NCBI RefSeq assembly: GCF_030457605.1
Contig: NZ_JAKDUR010000007.1
Coordinates: forward strand, 1 to 64,000
From: Halomonas sp.
GTDB lineage: Bacteria > Pseudomonadota > Gammaproteobacteria > Pseudomonadales > Halomonadaceae
Reading direction: 5' to 3'
DNA: 64,000 nt
The notes below the pieces were generated by a model. That model saw nothing but the letters and a program-made list of their open reading frames with translations. It had not been told where the DNA came from and ran no database searches. Position 1 is the first letter of the stretch, and every line of letters starts with the position of its first letter. Shown in pieces: positions 37,139 through 48,697 of the stretch. The translations under genes were made by a program, and so were the position numbers.

Positions 37139-38130
37139 TATCCGGCAGACACGACGGCAGCATTGGCCTGGCACCGATGGAGGGTGTTATCGATGCCGTG
37201 ACCCGGGAGCTGCTGACGGCGCGCCCCGGCCTGGACTGGACCGTGACCGAATTTGTCCGCGTGGTGGATGCCCGATTGCCGCCCCGAGTGTTTTACAAGC
37301 ACTGCCCCGAACTCAAGTTACCTTCGGTCACCACGCCCACCGGCGTGCCGGTGCACCTTCAACTGCTCGGCTCGGATACCCGGGCACTTGCCGCCAACGC
37401 CCGTCAGGCGCTTGAACTGGGCGCCACAAGCATTGACCTCAACTTCGGCTGCCCGGCCAAACTGGTCAACCGCCATGACGGCGGCGCCTCACTGCTGCGC
37501 CGTCCCGAGCGGGTGTATCAGGCCACCCAAAGCGTCTCTGAGGCCGTTGGCGCACATATCCCCGTCACCGCCAAGATTCGTCTGGGCTTTGCCGATCGTC
37601 GCCTGGCCGTGGCCTGTGGCCAGGCGGCCCAGGCAGGCGGTGCCCGCCGGCTGGTGGTACACGCCCGTACTCGCAACGAAGGTTACCGCCCGCCGGCTCA
37701 CTGGGAGTGGATTGGCAAAATACGCCGCCAGCTGGACATCCCGGTGGTGGCCAACGGCGATATCTGGACCCTTGAAGACTACTGGAAAGCGCGCACGCTT
37801 TCCGGCTGCAAGGATGTCATGCTGGGCCGCAGCGCACTGGCCGATCCCTGGCTTGCTGCGCGCATCCGCCACTGGCAGCAAACCGGTGAGCGTCTGGCTG
37901 ACACCACCTGGGCAATGCGCGCCAGCGTGCTCAAGGAGTACGCTCAGCGCCAGCGTCAGGGGCTGCCTGAGCGCATTGTCACCTCGCTGGTCAAGCAATG
38001 GATGGCCCAGATGCGTCAGGGCAATGCCGAAGCCGACATGCACTTCCAGCGCGTCAAGCGCCTGACCATGCTGGATGACCTGTTGGGCGCCCTGGTAGAA
38101 CCCACGCCGGACAACCGGGCGACGGCATAA
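37135..38130 (+). CDS. dusC: tRNA-dihydrouridine(16) synthase DusC
   Basis: FMN- and NADPH-dependent enzyme that reduces a uridine in the tRNA D-loop, 331 aa. A TIM barrel begins with LAPMEGVID. The catalytic Cys is in DLNFGCPAKLVNRHDGGASLL (split motif), with VTAKIRLG, VVHARTR and VVANGDIWTLEDY. The form CPAKLVN and the short C-terminal helical domain fit DusC rather than DusA or DusB. It is the last gene of the coupled plus-strand operon. It is followed by terminators that face the other strand. Confidence 0.92.
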   Translation: MISGRHDGSIGLAPMEGVIDAVTRELLTARPGLDWTVTEFVRVVDARLPPRVFYKHCPELKLPSVTTPTGVPVHLQLLGSDTRALAANARQALELGATSIDLNFGCPAKLVNRHDGGASLLRRPERVYQATQSVSEAVGAHIPVTAKIRLGFADRRLAVACGQAAQAGGARRLVVHARTRNEGYRPPAHWEWIGKIRRQLDIPVVANGDIWTLEDYWKARTLSGCKDVMLGRSALADPWLAARIRHWQQTGERLADTTWAMRASVLKEYAQRQRQGLPERIVTSLVKQWMAQMRQGNAEADMHFQRVKRLTMLDDLLGALVEPTPDNRATA

Positions 38131-38139
38131 AGCCCGCAT

Positions 38140-38174
38140 AAAAAAAGCGCCCGGCCGCAGAAAGCGGTGGGCGC
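38140..38174 (-). terminator. second terminator beyond the tRNA-Arg genes
   Basis: Minus-strand GC-rich hairpin (GGGCGC...GCGCCC outer stem) followed by seven T. It points toward dusC and would protect it from tRNA read-through. Confidence 0.65.
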
Positions 38175-38242
38175 CAAAGCACGATCACCGGGAAAGCAGC
38201 GCGAGCCACCTCTCACCCGGTAGTAAAAGCTGATACAAACAG

Positions 38243-38268
38243 AAAACCCGCCCCTTGAGAGGGCGGGT
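38243..38268 (-). terminator. terminator of the tRNA-Ser/tRNA-Arg unit
   Basis: Minus-strand stem ACCCGCCC/GGGCGGGT then TTTTC, 9 nt past the CCA end of the last tRNA. Confidence 0.75.
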
Positions 38269-38276
38269 CTGGAATC

Positions 38277-38353
38277 TGGTGCGCCCGGGAGGATTCGAAC
38301 CTCCGACCACCTGATTCGTAGTCAGGTACTCTATCCAGCTGAGCTACGGGCGC
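38277..38353 (-). tRNA. tRNA-Arg (anticodon ACG), copy 1
   Basis: 77 nt on the minus strand beginning GCGCCCGTAGCTCAGCTGG, with anticodon stem CCTGA/TCAGG around loop CTACGAA, T-arm GGTTCGAATCC and an encoded CCA. It decodes CGU and, after inosine editing of A34, CGC and CGA. It is identical to the copy at 38408-38484, and the pair lies downstream of csrA as in E. coli. Confidence 0.96.
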
Positions 38354-38407
38354 TTTTTACAGCATTGCTGCTGACAGCATGTACTGTGGCTGCAATGTTG
38401 CTGAAGA

Positions 38408-38484
38408 TGGTGCGCCCGGGAGGATTCGAACCTCCGACCACCTGATTCGTAGTCAGGTACTCTATCCAGCTGAGCTACGGGCGC
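38408..38484 (-). tRNA. tRNA-Arg (anticodon ACG), copy 2
   Basis: 77 nt, same sequence as copy 1 with encoded CCA, 54 bp upstream of it. The pair is a local duplication. The short antisense open frame across both copies is an artefact of the tRNA sequence. Confidence 0.96.
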
Positions 38485-38506
38485 TTACCGTCTTGCATAT
38501 GCCGAT

Positions 38507-38599
38507 TGGCGGAGAGAGAGGGATTCGAACCCTCGATAGGGCTACAAACCCTATACTCCCTTAGCAGGGGAGCGCCTTCAGCCACTCGGCCACCTCTCC
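38507..38599 (-). tRNA. tRNA-Ser (anticodon GCT)
   Basis: 93 nt with the long variable arm of serine tRNAs. It begins GGAGAGGTGGCCGAGTGG; the anticodon loop CTGCTAA gives GCT, reading AGC and AGU; T-arm GGTTCGAATCC and an encoded CCA. It is first in the unit, just downstream of csrA, matching serV next to csrA in E. coli. Confidence 0.95.
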
Positions 38600-38616
38600 T
38601 CAACGGCACGGCGCGA

Positions 38617-38645
38617 ATATTACCGATTTACCCGGGGCCTGTCCA
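38617..38645 (-). promoter_or_regulatory. promoter of the tRNA-Ser/tRNA-Arg unit
   Basis: On the minus strand TGGACA, a 17-nt spacer and TAATAT, then a GC-rich discriminator (TCGCGCC) as usual for stringently controlled stable RNA, 18 nt before the tRNA-Ser 5' end. Confidence 0.6.
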
Positions 38646-38721
38646 GCCCTGTGTCGATTTTTTTCACGCCTCCGCCTTTCTCATCTTCAATATCTGCACC
38701 GGACGACCGGCATCAGCCCTT

Positions 38722-38919
38722 TCAGCTTTCGTTATCACCGTCGGCTTCAACGTCGCGCTCGCGCTGAATGCGCTGGTAGATCTCTTCTCGATGAACAGCC
38801 ACGTCTTTCGGCGCGTTTACGCCAATACGTACCTGATTGCCCTTCACACCGAGAACTGTCACGGTAATGTCATCGCCAATCATTAGGGTTTCGCCAACAC
38901 GGCGAGTCAGGATGAGCAT
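38722..38919 (-). CDS. csrA: carbon storage regulator CsrA/RsmA
   Basis: 65-aa RNA-binding post-transcriptional regulator that binds GGA motifs in mRNA leaders. The family is obvious: [46 protein letters not shown], with the RNA-binding Leu-Arg ends intact. The C-terminal tail is acidic. GGAG lies 8 nt before ATG 38919. It sits between tRNA-Ser and lysC; in E. coli alaS is the direct neighbour, so lysC lies in between here. It has its own likely promoter at 38984-39012. Confidence 0.97.
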   Translation of the reverse strand: MLILTRRVGETLMIGDDITVTVLGVKGNQVRIGVNAPKDVAVHREEIYQRIQRERDVEADGDNES

Positions 38920-38983
38920 GGCTGATCTCCTTCTCAGACGTTTTTATTGCAACGGGAGCCACCGCTGATGGCGGCGGCGGGCC

Positions 38984-39012
38984 ATTATGCGCCCTGACAC
39001 CGCCATCACCAA
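38984..39012 (-). promoter_or_regulatory. candidate csrA promoter
   Basis: Minus-strand TTGGTG (39012-39007), 17-nt spacer, CATAAT (38989-38984), about 65 nt before the csrA ATG. Assigned by eye. Confidence 0.45.
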
Positions 39013-39116
39013 TGGTTTTGACGTTATAATGCAACGCCTCCCGCTGGATTAAAGCTCGCCGCCGTACGGTAGTAAACCCTCTCTCTCAAGCGTAGAAGGT
39101 TATAACGATGGGGCCG

Positions 39117-40367
39117 TTAGTCTTCTTCAATATCCGCTTGATCCAGGCCAAAAGCCTTGTGCAGCGCTTTGACGGCCAGCTCCATGTGCTTTTCATCGAT
39201 CACGACCGAAATCTTGATCTCGGAAGTAGACACCATCCGGATGTTAACGTTCTCTTCTGCCAGGACGCGGAACATTTTTGATGCAACGCCGGCGTGCGAG
39301 CGCATGCCCACCCCGACCAGCGACACCTTGGCAATGTTGTTGTCACCGCGCAGCTCGCCACCGCCCAGATCAGGAATGATGCTTTCTTCAATGATGCGTT
39401 TGGTGGTCTTGTAGTCACCCTTGGCCACGGTAAAGGTGAAGTCGGTGTAGTCGCCGGCCGGCGCCACGTTCTGAACGATCATGTCGACTTCAATGTTGGC
39501 CGCAGCGATCGGGCCGAGAATGCGCGAGGCCACGCCCGGCACATCAGGCGTGTTCAAAAGGGTCAGCTTGGCTTCGTTCTTGTTGAACGCGATACCGGAA
39601 ATCAGCGGTTCTTCCATGGAATCCTCGTCTTTATCAGAGTCTGCAACAATAAGCGTGCCAGGGCCGTCTTCAAAACTCGACAGCACCCGGAGGGGAACGT
39701 TGTACTTGCCGGCAAATTCTACCGCGCGGATTTGCAATATTTTGGAGCCCAGGCTTGCCAGCTCGAGCATTTCCTCAACGGTAACGGTCTCCAGCCGGCG
39801 GGCCTTCGAACACACACGCGGGTCGGTGGTGTAGACGCCATCAACGTCGGTATAGATCTGGCACTCGTCAGCGCCAAGCGCCGCGGCCAGGGCAACGCCA
39901 GTGGTGTCCGAGCCGCCGCGCCCAAGGGTGGTGATGTTGCCGTCTTCATCCACGCCCTGAAAACCGGCGACCACAACGACCTGGCCGGCGTCCAGATCGG
40001 CTCTCAGATCATCGGTTTCAATGCGCTGGATGCGTGCCTTGGTGTGGGCGCTGTCGGTATGAATGCCCACCTGGGCACCGGTGTGCGAAGTGGCCGGCAC
40101 GCCCTGCTGTTGCAGTGCCATGGCCAACAGCGAAATTGTCACCTGCTCGCCGGTGGACAACAGCATGTCCATTTCGCGCGGGTTGGGTTCGGGGTTAAGC
40201 GATGAGGCCATATCGGTCAGGCGGTTGGTTTCGCCGCTCATGGCGGATACCACGACCACGACCTGATGCCCCTGATCGCGAAAGCCCTTGACCTTTTCCG
40301 CGACGGCCTTGATGCGTTCGACAGAGCCCACCGAGGTGCCGCCGAACTTCTGTACGTATAGTGCCAT
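39117..40367 (-). CDS. lysC: aspartate kinase, monofunctional LysC type
   Basis: Phosphorylates aspartate, the entry step to lysine, threonine and methionine. 416 aa. The kinase domain starts ALYVQKFGGTSVGS and includes RGGSDTTGVALAAALGADEC and YTDVDGVYTTDPR. Two ACT domains follow (about residues 265-410; LLNTPDVPGVASRILGPIA, LVGVGMRSHAGVASKMF), so feedback control by lysine and/or threonine is likely. No internal start with a ribosome site for a separate beta subunit was seen. It lies between alaS and csrA, an arrangement also found in Pseudomonas. Confidence 0.96.
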   Translation of the reverse strand: MALYVQKFGGTSVGSVERIKAVAEKVKGFRDQGHQVVVVVSAMSGETNRLTDMASSLNPEPNPREMDMLLSTGEQVTISLLAMALQQQGVPATSHTGAQVGIHTDSAHTKARIQRIETDDLRADLDAGQVVVVAGFQGVDEDGNITTLGRGGSDTTGVALAAALGADECQIYTDVDGVYTTDPRVCSKARRLETVTVEEMLELASLGSKILQIRAVEFAGKYNVPLRVLSSFEDGPGTLIVADSDKDEDSMEEPLISGIAFNKNEAKLTLLNTPDVPGVASRILGPIAAANIEVDMIVQNVAPAGDYTDFTFTVAKGDYKTTKRIIEESIIPDLGGGELRGDNNIAKVSLVGVGMRSHAGVASKMFRVLAEENVNIRMVSTSEIKISVVIDEKHMELAVKALHKAFGLDQADIEED

Positions 40368-40420
40368 ATGTCGTTATTTTCCTATGCGTCGAGAATGGAG
40401 GATGAAAGTGAAACGTCAAA

Positions 40421-40456
40421 CAAAAAGAAGGCCGGTGGCACTAGCGCCACCGGCCT
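40421..40456 (-). terminator. terminator of alaS
   Basis: Minus-strand stem AGGCCGGTGGC/GCCACCGGCCT with a 6-nt loop, followed by TCTTTTTG, beginning 7 nt after the alaS stop. Confidence 0.8.
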
Positions 40457-40462
40457 GAAACA

Positions 40463-43072
<2,610 letters not shown>

Positions 43073-43265
43073 AGGGTATCCGTAACAAGAAAGCGTGATG
43101 CCCCAGGGCGCTTTAGCCGCTACCCGCCGGGGTCGCAAAGGGGCCATTATAGCGAAGTTACGCGCTGACTAAAGCCGCGGTTCAACGGAAAGGCCATTCA
43201 AGGCAGGAGAAAAGTGGCCGACAATGCCGCATGACAACGGCCGTCAGCGGCCACCAGAGGAAGAG

Positions 43266-43730
43266 TTAAAGGCAGGCAAGCGCATGGCGAATCTGATCGA
43301 ATTCAAAGCCCCGTGAAGCCAGAAAACGCTCGCGGCGGGCGCGCTCTTTCGGGGTGTCACCGGGGGTCTGGAAGCGCCGTGCCAGGGTGTCTGCCGCCAG
43401 CGCAAACCAGTCAACGTTTTCCTGCGCTACCACGTCGGCCAGCGCCTGGCGCTGGACGCTTTGTTCAACGCCGCGCTGAAAAAGCTCGCTCTGGATGCGG
43501 CGCACGCCCTGGCCGCGCAATACCCGGGTGCGCACAAAGCTTTCGGCAAAGCGTGCATCCGATTGCAACCCCTGTTCGGCCAGGGCATCCAGGCAGGCAG
43601 CGATTTCTTCAGGCGCTACCTCCTTGCGCGCCAGGCGGCTCTCAAGCTCGGCGCGGGAGTATTCACGCCGAGCCAGAAAGTTAATGGCCATTTCGCGTGG
43701 CGAAGCCTGCTGGTCACGGCCGGGCATCAT
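43266..43730 (-). CDS. recX: regulatory protein RecX
   Basis: 154-aa modulator that caps and destabilises RecA filaments. Three helical repeats are visible: REMAINFLARREYSRAELESRL, then LQSDARFAESFVRTRVLRGQGVRRIQSEL, then the C-terminal ERARRERFLASRGFEFDQIRHAL. It starts 2 nt after the recA stop, so it is co-transcribed and shares SOS induction. Confidence 0.94.
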   Translation of the reverse strand: MMPGRDQQASPREMAINFLARREYSRAELESRLARKEVAPEEIAACLDALAEQGLQSDARFAESFVRTRVLRGQGVRRIQSELFQRGVEQSVQRQALADVVAQENVDWFALAADTLARRFQTPGDTPKERARRERFLASRGFEFDQIRHALACL

Positions 43731-43732
43731 GC

Positions 43733-44806
43733 CTAAAGCAGCTCGTCGTTCTCGGGCGTTTCTTCAGCTGCGCCTTTTTTGGCGCTGCCGCCCTCTTCCT
43801 TTTTGGGTTCGGGCTGCGCCAGCAACTGGGCGCGGATCTGGGATTCGATTTCTTCCATGACTTCGAGATTGTCTTCCAGGTACTGGGCGGCATTGGCCTT
43901 GCCCTGGCCGATTTTCTTGCCCTTGTAGCTGTACCAGGCGCCGGCTTTATCGACCAGGCTACACTGCACACCCAGGTCCACGACTTCACCGGCGTGATAA
44001 ATGCCCTTGCCGTAAAGGATCTGGAACTCGGCCTGGCGGAACGGCGGCGACACCTTGTTCTTGACCACCTTCACCCGGGTTTCGTTGCCGGTCACTTCGT
44101 CGCCGGACTTCACCGAGCCGGTACGGCGAATATCCAGGCGCACACTGGCGTAGAACTTCAGCGCGTTGCCGCCGGTGGTGGTTTCGGGGCTGCCGAACAT
44201 CACGCCGATCTTCATGCGGATCTGGTTGATGAAGACCACCATGCAGTTGGCATTTTTCATGTTGCCGGTGATCTTGCGCAACGCCTGAGACATCAGACGT
44301 GCCTGCAGGCCGACATGGGCATCGCCCATTTCGCCTTCGATCTCGGCGCGCGGGGTCAGCGCCGCTACCGAGTCGATGATAATCACGTCAACGCCGCCGG
44401 AACGCACCAGCATGTCGGTGATCTCAAGCGCCTGCTCGCCGGTATCCGGCTGAGACACCAGCAGGTCGTCAAGGTTAACGCCGAGCTTTTCGGCATAGCT
44501 TGGATCCAGCGCGTGCTCGGCATCCACAAAGGCGCAGACCTTACCCTGCTTTTGCGCTTCGGCGATCACCGCCAGCGTCATCGTGGTTTTACCCGACGAC
44601 TCCGGGCCAAAAATTTCCACGACGCGGCCGTAGGGCAGCCCGCCAATGCCCAGCGCGATATCCAGCCCCAACGAGCCGGTCGAGACCGAGGGCATAACGA
44701 CGCGGGGCGTATCGCCCAGACGCATGACGGTGCCCTTGCCAAACTGACGATCAATCTGGCCAAGTGCGGCTTCAAGCGCCTTGCTGCGGTTTTCATCCTG
44801 AGCCAT
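43733..44806 (-). CDS. recA: recombinase RecA
   Basis: ATP-dependent strand-exchange protein and co-protease for LexA and UmuD. 357 aa. Walker [10 protein letters not shown] (about residues 66-74), Walker [15 protein letters not shown] region with [12 protein letters not shown], loop L2 [23 protein letters not shown], and an acidic C-terminal tail. ATG 44806 has AGAGG about 10 nt upstream. A LexA box with CTG-N10-CAG lies 22-37 nt upstream. Confidence 0.98.
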   Translation of the reverse strand: MAQDENRSKALEAALGQIDRQFGKGTVMRLGDTPRVVMPSVSTGSLGLDIALGIGGLPYGRVVEIFGPESSGKTTMTLAVIAEAQKQGKVCAFVDAEHALDPSYAEKLGVNLDDLLVSQPDTGEQALEITDMLVRSGGVDVIIIDSVAALTPRAEIEGEMGDAHVGLQARLMSQALRKITGNMKNANCMVVFINQIRMKIGVMFGSPETTTGGNALKFYASVRLDIRRTGSVKSGDEVTGNETRVKVVKNKVSPPFRQAEFQILYGKGIYHAGEVVDLGVQCSLVDKAGAWYSYKGKKIGQGKANAAQYLEDNLEVMEEIESQIRAQLLAQPEPKKEEGGSAKKGAAEETPENDELL

Positions 44807-44827
44807 TCAATGCATCCTCTTTAGGTG

Positions 44828-44843
44828 CTGTATAATTAGCCAG
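44828..44843. promoter_or_regulatory. LexA (SOS) box of recA
   Basis: Minus strand CTGGCTAATTATACAG (CTG-N10-CAG), directly upstream of recA and overlapping a possible -10 element TATACA. Confidence 0.85.
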
Positions 44844-44888
44844 TAGTATGCCAAAGATTCACGCATAACAAAATGCCGACACGACTTT

Positions 44889-45413
44889 TTACGCCGTTTC
44901 GCCACGGGCATCCAGCTCTGCCACCAGCCGCGCGATGGCCTGGCGCACCGCCTGCTCGCGCACGGCGTGGCGATCGCCGGGAAAATGCAGGCACTCCGCC
45001 TGTGGCGCAGCGCCGCTGCCCCAGGCAAGCCACACCGTGCCCACGGGCTTTTCGTCACTCCCCCCATCGGGGCCGGCCACGCCGCTGACGGCCACGCCGA
45101 TATCCGCGCCGCTGGCGTCACAGGCGCCGGTTACCATCGCCTTTACCACAGCTTCGCTCACCGCGCCATGGGCTTCAAGGGCCGCCTCACCTACGCCGAG
45201 CATGCGGGTTTTCGCCACGTTGGAGTAGGTCACATAGCCGCTGGCAAAGTAGGCGGAACTCCCAGCCACCGAAGTGATGATTTGTGCAATACCGCCACCG
45301 GTACACGACTCGGCGGTGGTCACCTCGACATCATGCTGATGACAGAGCTTACCCAGCCGCTGGGCCAACAGCGACAAATCCAGATTTTTCAGGCTCTCGA
45401 CGCTTGGCGCCAT
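44889..45413 (-). CDS. pncC: nicotinamide-nucleotide amidohydrolase (CinA C-terminal family)
   Basis: Deamidates nicotinamide mononucleotide for NAD recycling. 174 aa, the stand-alone CinA C-terminal domain. Seen are VTTAESCTGGGIAQIITSVAGSSAYFASGYVTYSN, the conserved KTRMLGV and SGVAGPDGGSDEKPVGTVWLAW. It is upstream of recA on the same strand, as ygaD (pncC) is in E. coli, and divergent from mutS. Confidence 0.95.
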   Translation of the reverse strand: MAPSVESLKNLDLSLLAQRLGKLCHQHDVEVTTAESCTGGGIAQIITSVAGSSAYFASGYVTYSNVAKTRMLGVGEAALEAHGAVSEAVVKAMVTGACDASGADIGVAVSGVAGPDGGSDEKPVGTVWLAWGSGAAPQAECLHFPGDRHAVREQAVRQAIARLVAELDARGETA

Positions 45414-45547
45414 GCTTGCTCCTTCATGTCGGGGGTCAGTTCAGCGTAGAATACCCACTTTCGCTTGCCCAAAGAAACGTCTGTAACGAATACGCTTGAC
45501 CGCCCGGCGCCCAGGCTGCCGGCGACGTTTTCAATGTCAGGATAGCC

Positions 45548-48187
45548 ATGGCCACCACGACCCCGGCGCACACGCCGATGATCGCGCAATACCTGAAGAT
45601 CAAACGCGACCACCCCGAGGTACTGCTGTTTTACCGCATGGGGGATTTCTACGAGCTGTTTTTTGATGATGCCAAACGCGCCGCCGCTCTGCTCGACATT
45701 ACCCTGACCCAGCGCGGGAAGTCCGGCGGCCAGACCATCCCCATGGCCGGCATCCCCTATCACAGCGCCGAAGGCTACCTGGCGCGGCTGGTGGCCGCCG
45801 GCGAATCCGTGGCCATCTGCGAGCAAATAGGCGACCCCAACGCCAGCAAGGGGCCGATGGAGCGCCGAGTAGTGCGCATCGTCACCCCCGGCACGCTGCA
45901 CGATGAAGCGCTGCTGGATGCCCGCCGCGACAACCTGCTGGCCGCCATCGCCCCTTTGCACCATACGTGGGGGCTTGCCTGGCTTGAGCTTTCCAGCGGG
46001 CGTTTCAGCGTGCTGGAAGTCGAAGGCGAGGCCGAAATGCTCGCCGAACTGACACGCCTGTCGCCGGCGGAGCTGATCCTGCCTGACAGTATGACGCTGC
46101 CGAACGGACTGGCACAGCATCGCGGTCTGCGTCGTCAGGGCGAATGGCTGTTTGATCTGGAAAGCGCCACGCGCACGCTGTGCCAACAGCTTGAGGTCAA
46201 TGACCTGCGCGGCTTTGGCTGCGCCCACCTGAGCGCCGCACTAACGGCCGCGGGCGTGCTCATTGACTACGCCCGAGATACCCAGCGCACCGCACTGCCC
46301 CACGTCAGCAGCATTGGCGTGGAAAACCGCGACGACGCCGTGGTCATTGACGCTGCCAGCCGGCGCAATCTGGAAATCGACACTAATCTGTCCGGCGGCA
46401 GCGACAATACCCTGGCAAGCGTGGTGGATACCTGCGCCACGGCAATGGGCTCGCGCCTGCTCAAGCGCTGGCTGAATCGCCCGCTGCGTCAGCGCGACGT
46501 GGTCGGCGATCGCCATGCCGGCGTTGCCCTGCTCGGCCTTGATGCAGCTTACCTGCCACTGCGTGAAACGCTTTCCGCAGTGGGCGATATGGAGCGCATT
46601 CTGGCACGCGTCGCACTTTACAGCGCCCGCCCCCGTGACCTGGCCCGGCTGCGCGACGCACTGGCCACGCTGCCAATGCTTGAACGCGAACTGGAAGCGG
46701 TAGAAAGCGGCAGCGCGCTTGACGCTCTGCGCCCGCACATACGCCCCTACCCCGAAACGGCCGACACCCTTGAACGGGCGATTATCGACAACCCGCCGGT
46801 AGTACTGCGGGACGGCGGCGTCATTCGCGACGGCTTTGATCCCGAGCTTGACGAACAGCGCGGCATGGCCGAAAACGCCGGCGAATACCTCGTCAGGCTC
46901 GAAACCCGAGAGCGCGAGCGCACCGGCCTGGCCAACCTCAAGGTCGGCTATAACCGCGTACACGGCTATTTTATCGAGCTGCCCCGGGCTCAGGCCCGGG
47001 AAGCGCCGGCAGACTATATTCGCCGCCAGACGCTGAAAAATGCCGAGCGCTTCATCATCCCCGAGCTCAAGGAGTTCGAGGACAAGGCGCTGTCAGCCAG
47101 ATCCCGGGCGCTGGCCCGGGAAAAGCACCTTTACGAGCAGCTGCTGGAAACCCTCAACGCCGAGCTTGGCGCCCAGCAGGCCACCTCACGGGCGCTGGCC
47201 GAGCTTGACGTGCTGTGTACCTTTGCCGAACGCGCCGAGGCGCTTGACTGGGTCCGCCCGACGCTGACCGAACACACCGGGCTTGCCATTCACGGCGGCC
47301 GCCATCCGGTGGTCGAGCAGGTCAGCACCACTCCGTTCGTGCCCAACGACACCACGCTCAGTCAGGCGCAGCACATGCTGGTGATTACCGGCCCCAACAT
47401 GGGGGGTAAATCGACCTACATGCGCCAGACGGCGCTGATTGCCCTGCTCGCCCACTGCGGCAGCTTTGTCCCCGCCGACGCCGCCGAAATCGGCCCGTTG
47501 GACCGCATTTTCACCCGCATCGGCTCCTCGGATGACCTGGCCGGCGGGCGCTCGACGTTCATGGTGGAAATGACCGAAACCGCCAATATTCTGCACAACG
47601 CCACCGGCCAAAGCCTGGTGCTGATGGATGAAATCGGCCGTGGCACCAGCACCTTCGACGGCCTGTCGCTTGCCTGGGCCAGCGCCGAACATCTGGCAAG
47701 CGCCGGTGCGCTGACCCTGTTTGCCACCCACTATTTTGAAATGACTGCGCTGCCCGAACACCGCGAGGGCGTGGCCAACATCCACCTCACCGCCACCGAA
47801 CACGGCGAGCGCATCGTCTTCATGCACCGCATCGAGGCCGGGCCGGCAAGCCAGAGCTACGGGCTGCAAGTGGCACAGCTGGCCGGCGTACCCACGCCGG
47901 TCATCCGCCGCGCCCGAGACAAGCTAATGACTCTGGAGCAGCGCGACGTACAGGAAAACAATCTGCACGACAGCCGTCTGCACAACCACCGCCATTCGCA
48001 CGACAACGCTTGCCCACGCGGCAACGACGAAGCGCCAACGGCATCAGGTGCCGCTGCACCACGTCAGGATGACCTGTTTGCCCAGAGCCCGCACCCGGTG
48101 CTCGAAGCACTCAGCCACCTGCAGATGGATGACATTTCGCCGCGTCAGGCGCTGGCACTTTTATATGAATGGCAGGGCCGTCTGTAA
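45548..48187 (+). CDS. mutS: DNA mismatch repair protein MutS
   Basis: Recognises mismatches and small loops. 879 aa. The N-terminal mismatch-binding motif is [14 protein letters not shown] (Phe-x-Glu). A connector, lever and clamp follow, then the ATPase with Walker [13 protein letters not shown] (about residue 615), Walker [17 protein letters not shown], and the ABC-type motif [17 protein letters not shown]. After the ATPase there is a His-rich linker ([14 protein letters not shown]), a QDDLF motif typical of beta-clamp binders, and the C-terminal tetramer helix-turn-helix ([16 protein letters not shown]). It is divergent from pncC and followed by fdxA, as in Pseudomonas. Confidence 0.97.
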   Translation: MATTTPAHTPMIAQYLKIKRDHPEVLLFYRMGDFYELFFDDAKRAAALLDITLTQRGKSGGQTIPMAGIPYHSAEGYLARLVAAGESVAICEQIGDPNASKGPMERRVVRIVTPGTLHDEALLDARRDNLLAAIAPLHHTWGLAWLELSSGRFSVLEVEGEAEMLAELTRLSPAELILPDSMTLPNGLAQHRGLRRQGEWLFDLESATRTLCQQLEVNDLRGFGCAHLSAALTAAGVLIDYARDTQRTALPHVSSIGVENRDDAVVIDAASRRNLEIDTNLSGGSDNTLASVVDTCATAMGSRLLKRWLNRPLRQRDVVGDRHAGVALLGLDAAYLPLRETLSAVGDMERILARVALYSARPRDLARLRDALATLPMLERELEAVESGSALDALRPHIRPYPETADTLERAIIDNPPVVLRDGGVIRDGFDPELDEQRGMAENAGEYLVRLETRERERTGLANLKVGYNRVHGYFIELPRAQAREAPADYIRRQTLKNAERFIIPELKEFEDKALSARSRALAREKHLYEQLLETLNAELGAQQATSRALAELDVLCTFAERAEALDWVRPTLTEHTGLAIHGGRHPVVEQVSTTPFVPNDTTLSQAQHMLVITGPNMGGKSTYMRQTALIALLAHCGSFVPADAAEIGPLDRIFTRIGSSDDLAGGRSTFMVEMTETANILHNATGQSLVLMDEIGRGTSTFDGLSLAWASAEHLASAGALTLFATHYFEMTALPEHREGVANIHLTATEHGERIVFMHRIEAGPASQSYGLQVAQLAGVPTPVIRRARDKLMTLEQRDVQENNLHDSRLHNHRHSHDNACPRGNDEAPTASGAAAPRQDDLFAQSPHPVLEALSHLQMDDISPRQALALLYEWQGRL

Positions 48188-48294
48188 TACAATGTCGAGT
48201 TACGCAGCGTGCAGGCTGCCCGGGCGCCCAGAGCCTTTAACGCCCGGAAAGCCCGGCGCTGGAAGGCGCGGGCTGGATTTACATTATATGTTTT

Positions 48295-48321
48295 AGTTTA
48301 TGAGACGCGTTTTCATAAACT
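48295..48321. repeat. inverted repeat in the fdxA leader
   Basis: AGTTTATGA (48295-48303) and TCATAAACT (48313-48321), perfect 9-bp arms with a 9-nt spacer, 52 nt before the fdxA ATG; a candidate operator or leader hairpin. Confidence 0.5.
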
Positions 48322-48373
48322 TACTGCTGACTAAAAATCGGGCAACGCCCGGTTTCGCAAGAGGGATACCGCG

Positions 48374-48697
48374 ATGGCGTTCGTCGTGACTGAAAACTGC
48401 ATCCAGTGCAAATACACCGACTGCGTAGAGGTCTGCCCGGTAGACTGCTTCTACGAAGGCCCCAACTTTCTCGTGATTCATCCGGACGAGTGCATCGACT
48501 GCGCGCTGTGCGAGCCGGAATGCCCCGCCGAGGCAATCTACTCCGAAGACGAACTACCCAAGGATCAAGAGCAGTTTATTGAGATCAACGCCGACCTGGC
48601 GGAAGAGTGGCCCAACATCGCGGAAAAGAAAGACCCGCTGCCGGATGCCGAAGAGTGGGATGGAAAAAGCGGCAAGATCGACAAGCTCGAACGCTAG
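48374..48697 (+). CDS. fdxA: ferredoxin FdxA, 3Fe-4S/4Fe-4S type
   Basis: 107-aa small electron carrier. The first cluster motif is [17 protein letters not shown] and the second is [12 protein letters not shown], followed by an acidic C-terminal extension ([18 protein letters not shown]) usual for FdxA of Azotobacter and Pseudomonas type. ATG 48374 is preceded by AAGAGGG. It lies 186 nt after mutS, with an inverted repeat in its leader that could be an operator. The physiological partner is not known. Confidence 0.96.
   Translation: MAFVVTENCIQCKYTDCVEVCPVDCFYEGPNFLVIHPDECIDCALCEPECPAEAIYSEDELPKDQEQFIEINADLAEEWPNIAEKKDPLPDAEEWDGKSGKIDKLER

Noticed and set aside
38379..38564. 61-codon frame with GRIRTSDH and ERGIRTLDRA
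   Set aside because: Well-known false protein produced by reading the opposite strand of tRNA genes.
38920..40462. Lysine riboswitch before lysC
   Set aside because: Only 95 nt separate alaS and lysC, filled mostly by the alaS terminator; too short for the aptamer.
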